Source: Cytophagales bacterium
GTDB taxonomy: Bacteria > Bacteroidota > Bacteroidia > Cytophagales > Cyclobacteriaceae
NCBI GenBank assembly: GCA_029262955.1
Contig: JAJCYL010000443.1
Span: forward strand, 1 to 6,480
Direction of reading: 5' to 3'
DNA: 6,480 bases
Positions within the stretch are counted from its first letter, which is position 1. Every line of letters starts with the position of its first letter. Shown in pieces: positions 4,235 to 6,480 of this stretch. A program made the position numbers and the translations under genes. The notes beneath the pieces were generated by a model. The model was not told the origin of the DNA. It did no database searches and worked only from the letters and a program-made list of their open reading frames with translations.

Positions 4235-5274
4235 GCATTGAAAAATTTACATTAACTGAGGCCTTTGATATTTCTCGTATCATCAAAGGTGGTTGGCAAC
4301 TCTCAGAAGGCCACAGTTCCAAAACAAGCAGCAACCCAATTGAGGATATGCTGGCTTTTGTTGATGCCGGAATTACCACCTTTGACTGCGCTGACATATA
4401 TACTGGAGTTGAGGAATTGATTGGTCAATTCAGGACTGAATACAAGAGGCAAAAAGGTCAGGACCCGGATATTAAAGTACTTACCAAGTTTGTACCCGAT
4501 TATAATAAGTTGTCTACCCTTAAAAAAATAGATGTTGAAAAAATAATTGACCGGTCTTTAACTAGACTGGGCCAGGAAAGACTCGACATGGTGCAGTATG
4601 CCTGGTGGACCTATGATATTCCGGGGTGGGTGGAGACTGGCCTTTGGCTACAGGAAATTCAACAAGCCGGTAAGATCAACCTGATTTCCACCACAAACTT
4701 TAATACTCAGACTACCCGAGAAATTATAGATGCTGGTGTAAAACTCGCCACTTGTCAGGTGCAATATTCTCTCCTTGATAACCGTGCAGAAAAAGAGCTG
4801 ACCACACTTTGCGAAAAGCATGATATCCAATTGTTATGCTATGGTACGGTGGCCGGAGGATTTTTGAGCGAAAAATGGCTAGGAGTAGCAGAACCTGAAT
4901 CAATGCTTGAAAATCGCTCTCTCACCAAGTACAAATTGATGATTGACGAATTTGGGGGGTGGGATTTATTTCAAAGTCTTTTGAATACACTGAAAAAAGC
5001 AGCTGACAAACACCATGTTAGCCTCACCAATATTGCCACTCGATTTATTTTGGATCAACCCCAAGTTGGTGGAGCAATCATTGGAGCAAGAAATGCCAGT
5101 CATATCCAGAATAACCTCCAGACTTTTGGCTTTCAGTTAAATGCAGACGACTTAAAAGCAATCAAAGATATTCTCTCCCAAAGAAATACGCCTCCTGGTG
5201 ATGTCTTTGATATTGAGAGAGACAAGGAAGGTCGGCATGGTAGAATCATGAAATATAACCTCAACAAAGATTAG
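4231..5274 (+). CDS. Aldo/keto reductase family protein
   Basis: A 347-residue TIM-barrel oxidoreductase, slightly longer than usual, expected to use NADPH in the cytosol. Motifs in order are FDCADIYTG (51-59) with the tetrad residues Asp52 and Tyr57, VLTKF (83-87) with Lys86, RLGQERLDMVQYAWW (112-126), STTNF (153-157), CQVQYSLLDNR (175-185), and the cofactor phosphate motif IIGARNASHIQNNL (283-296). Spacing of D, Y and K (5 and 29) matches characterised members exactly. The fourth tetrad residue, normally His before Trp in the VQ.HWW segment, is Ala124. The protein may therefore reduce poorly, act on unusual substrates or work in the reverse direction; substrate cannot be predicted. ATG overlaps the upstream stop (ATGA), so it is co-translated with the TIGR04076 gene. 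Confidence 0.92.
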   Translation: MSIEKFTLTEAFDISRIIKGGWQLSEGHSSKTSSNPIEDMLAFVDAGITTFDCADIYTGVEELIGQFRTEYKRQKGQDPDIKVLTKFVPDYNKLSTLKKIDVEKIIDRSLTRLGQERLDMVQYAWWTYDIPGWVETGLWLQEIQQAGKINLISTTNFNTQTTREIIDAGVKLATCQVQYSLLDNRAEKELTTLCEKHDIQLLCYGTVAGGFLSEKWLGVAEPESMLENRSLTKYKLMIDEFGGWDLFQSLLNTLKKAADKHHVSLTNIATRFILDQPQVGGAIIGARNASHIQNNLQTFGFQLNADDLKAIKDILSQRNTPPGDVFDIERDKEGRHGRIMKYNLNKD

Positions 5275-5344
5275 CCAGACATCAAAGTCTCTTCGGAGGA
5301 AGGGAATAGTGCGTTCCTTTATTGGTGACTTAATGTAATTTTAA

Positions 5345-5361
5345 ACGAGTGATAAACTCGT
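5345..5361. other. Short stem-loop between the reductase and transporter genes
   Basis: ACGAGT and ACTCGT form a perfect six-pair stem around a GATAA loop, about 70 bases after the reductase stop and 46 before the transporter start. No T run follows on either strand, so it is a poor intrinsic terminator. It could be a weak terminator, an operator or chance. The rest of 5275-5407 shows nothing else that I can support. Confidence 0.3.
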
Positions 5362-5407
5362 GCTATATTACCTATTCTCATAAAAAAGTTATTCAATCGA
5401 CAATCTA

Positions 5408-6480
5408 ATGTCCAATACATCTTCACGACTATGGTCTTCCAATTATTTATTTCTCCTGGCTTCGATCGGAAGTACTGTCGGTTTATCCAATATCTGGAAA
5501 TTCACCTACCTGGTTGGTGAAAACGGGGGTGGTGCATTTGTATTGATCTACCTGATTTCACTGATTAGCCTCGGTATACCAGTACTGATGGCGGAATTTA
5601 TGATTGGCAGGATGGGCGGGAAAAGTATGGTTGGCAGCCTGCTTGAACTTTCGAAACAGGAAAATATTAGTCCTCACTGGCAGTATTTTGGTTGGATAGC
5701 CATGATAACCGTCTTTCTTGTACTCAGCTTTTATTGTGTAATCGCAGGCTGGACGATTGATTATACCATTTCCGCACTTTCGGGATCACTTGGGAGCCTG
5801 GACGCCACTTCTGCGGTTGAATTTTACAATAACATCTTAGCCGACCCGATGAGGATGATCCTCTTCCAGGGCATTTTCGTTTTAGTCACCACCTGGATAG
5901 TAGCTAGAGGCGTACATGGCGGGTTGGAAAAATCAACAAAATGGATGATGCCTGCTCTCTTTGTCATTCTCATCATTCTACTAATTTATTCGATGATAAC
6001 GGGAGAGTTTTATAAAGCACTGACTTTCATGTTCACTCCTGATTTTTCAAAAATAACAGCACCAATAGCTATGACGGCTTTTGGGCAGGCCTTCTTTTCT
6101 CTGGGTGTTGGGGTTGGAGTCATGCTTACTTATGGAGCTTACATGCCCAAGTCATCATCTATTTTCCGGTCAGCAGTCACCATCTCACTGGCAGATGGTT
6201 TAGTTGCTGTCGTAGCTGGCTTGGCTATTTTCCCAATCGTTTTCCAGTATGGACTGAGTCCTACCGAAGGACCGGGACTATTGTTTATGACTTTGCCTAT
6301 TGCCTTTGCCCAAATGCCGATGGGCAACCTAATCGGAGCACTATTCTTTCTTTTGCTTGTATTTGCAGCGCTCTCCTCGTCCATATCATTGTTAGAATCC
6401 ATCATTTCTCGCCTTGAGGAAGTCTCAAGTCTTGGTCGTAAAAAAATTACTGCAATCGCCGGATTCCTGCTTTGGGTAGT
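5408..6480 (+). CDS. Sodium-dependent transporter, SNF/NSS family (3' end beyond window)
   Basis: The first 357 residues of a neurotransmitter:sodium symporter, an inner-membrane carrier that takes up small substrates, usually amino acids, with Na+. The family is 440-510 residues long, so roughly the last quarter is missing. TM1 carries GSTVGLSNIWKFTY (21-34) then ENGGGAF (38-44), the family hallmark. TM6 carries GQAFFSLGVGVG (226-237) with the unwound substrate-binding segment, and TM8 carries AALSSSISLLE (320-330), whose serine pair lies at the Na2 site. About eight hydrophobic spans are visible. Against LeuT, gate residue Arg30 is Lys31 and the following proline is Thr33. The SLG segment in TM6 is like that of the serotonin transporter, not SLS as in LeuT. 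ATG at 5408 is the natural start. It is separated by 133 bases from the reductase gene, so it is probably its own transcript. Substrate is not predictable. Confidence 0.93.
   Translation, partial: MSNTSSRLWSSNYLFLLASIGSTVGLSNIWKFTYLVGENGGGAFVLIYLISLISLGIPVLMAEFMIGRMGGKSMVGSLLELSKQENISPHWQYFGWIAMITVFLVLSFYCVIAGWTIDYTISALSGSLGSLDATSAVEFYNNILADPMRMILFQGIFVLVTTWIVARGVHGGLEKSTKWMMPALFVILIILLIYSMITGEFYKALTFMFTPDFSKITAPIAMTAFGQAFFSLGVGVGVMLTYGAYMPKSSSIFRSAVTISLADGLVAVVAGLAIFPIVFQYGLSPTEGPGLLFMTLPIAFAQMPMGNLIGALFFLLLVFAALSSSISLLESIISRLEEVSSLGRKKITAIAGFLLWV

Noticed and set aside
5322..5343. TTG and TAATTTTA upstream of the transporter gene as a promoter
   Set aside because: Only 11 bases separate the boxes, too short for the Bacteroidota promoter pattern.

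Overview
The window looks like an accessory stretch of a Bacteroidota chromosome, probably a marine-type Cytophagales. The evidence is moderate-to-low G+C, almost no Shine-Dalgarno sites, a candidate promoter of the Bacteroidota TTTG/TAnnTTTG type, signal peptides ending in A|Q, and gene families common in that phylum. The exact taxon is inference.

Layout. (1) Bases 1-776, minus strand: the 5' part of a group IIC intron, with the first 66 codons of its reverse transcriptase/maturase running off the left edge. (2) Bases 902-2788, plus strand: a compact three-gene unit of two tandem secreted paralogs of unknown function and a membrane-anchored coiled-coil protein. A candidate promoter lies just upstream, next to the intron. 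(3) Bases 2812-3571, minus strand: a second, complete but ORF-less group IIC intron of the same family. It has a well-formed domain V and VI, and carries three extra hairpin blocks that copy 1 lacks, one of them inside conserved domain III sequence. (4) Bases 3572-3877: an intergenic stretch with a terminator-like hairpin, three 14-bp tandem repeats and a GCCTGCC-type repeat. (5) Bases 3878-5274, plus strand: a two-gene operon with a 4-base overlap, a TIGR04076-family protein and an aldo/keto reductase whose usual catalytic histidine appears to be alanine. (6) From 5408 to the right edge: the first 357 codons of a neurotransmitter:sodium symporter (SNF) family transporter.

How the parts relate. 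The two introns are directly repeated and bracket the three-gene unit, which reads in the opposite direction. If intron copy 2 is removed on paper, the last gene of the unit sits about 75 bases before the terminator-like hairpin, so the intron may have landed between an operon and its terminator. Copy 2 has lost its maturase gene and could move or splice only with help in trans, for example from copy 1 if that is intact beyond the left edge. The least understood content is the secreted-paralog/coiled-coil unit. The aldo/keto reductase operon and the transporter look like ordinary metabolic genes, with some unusual residues.
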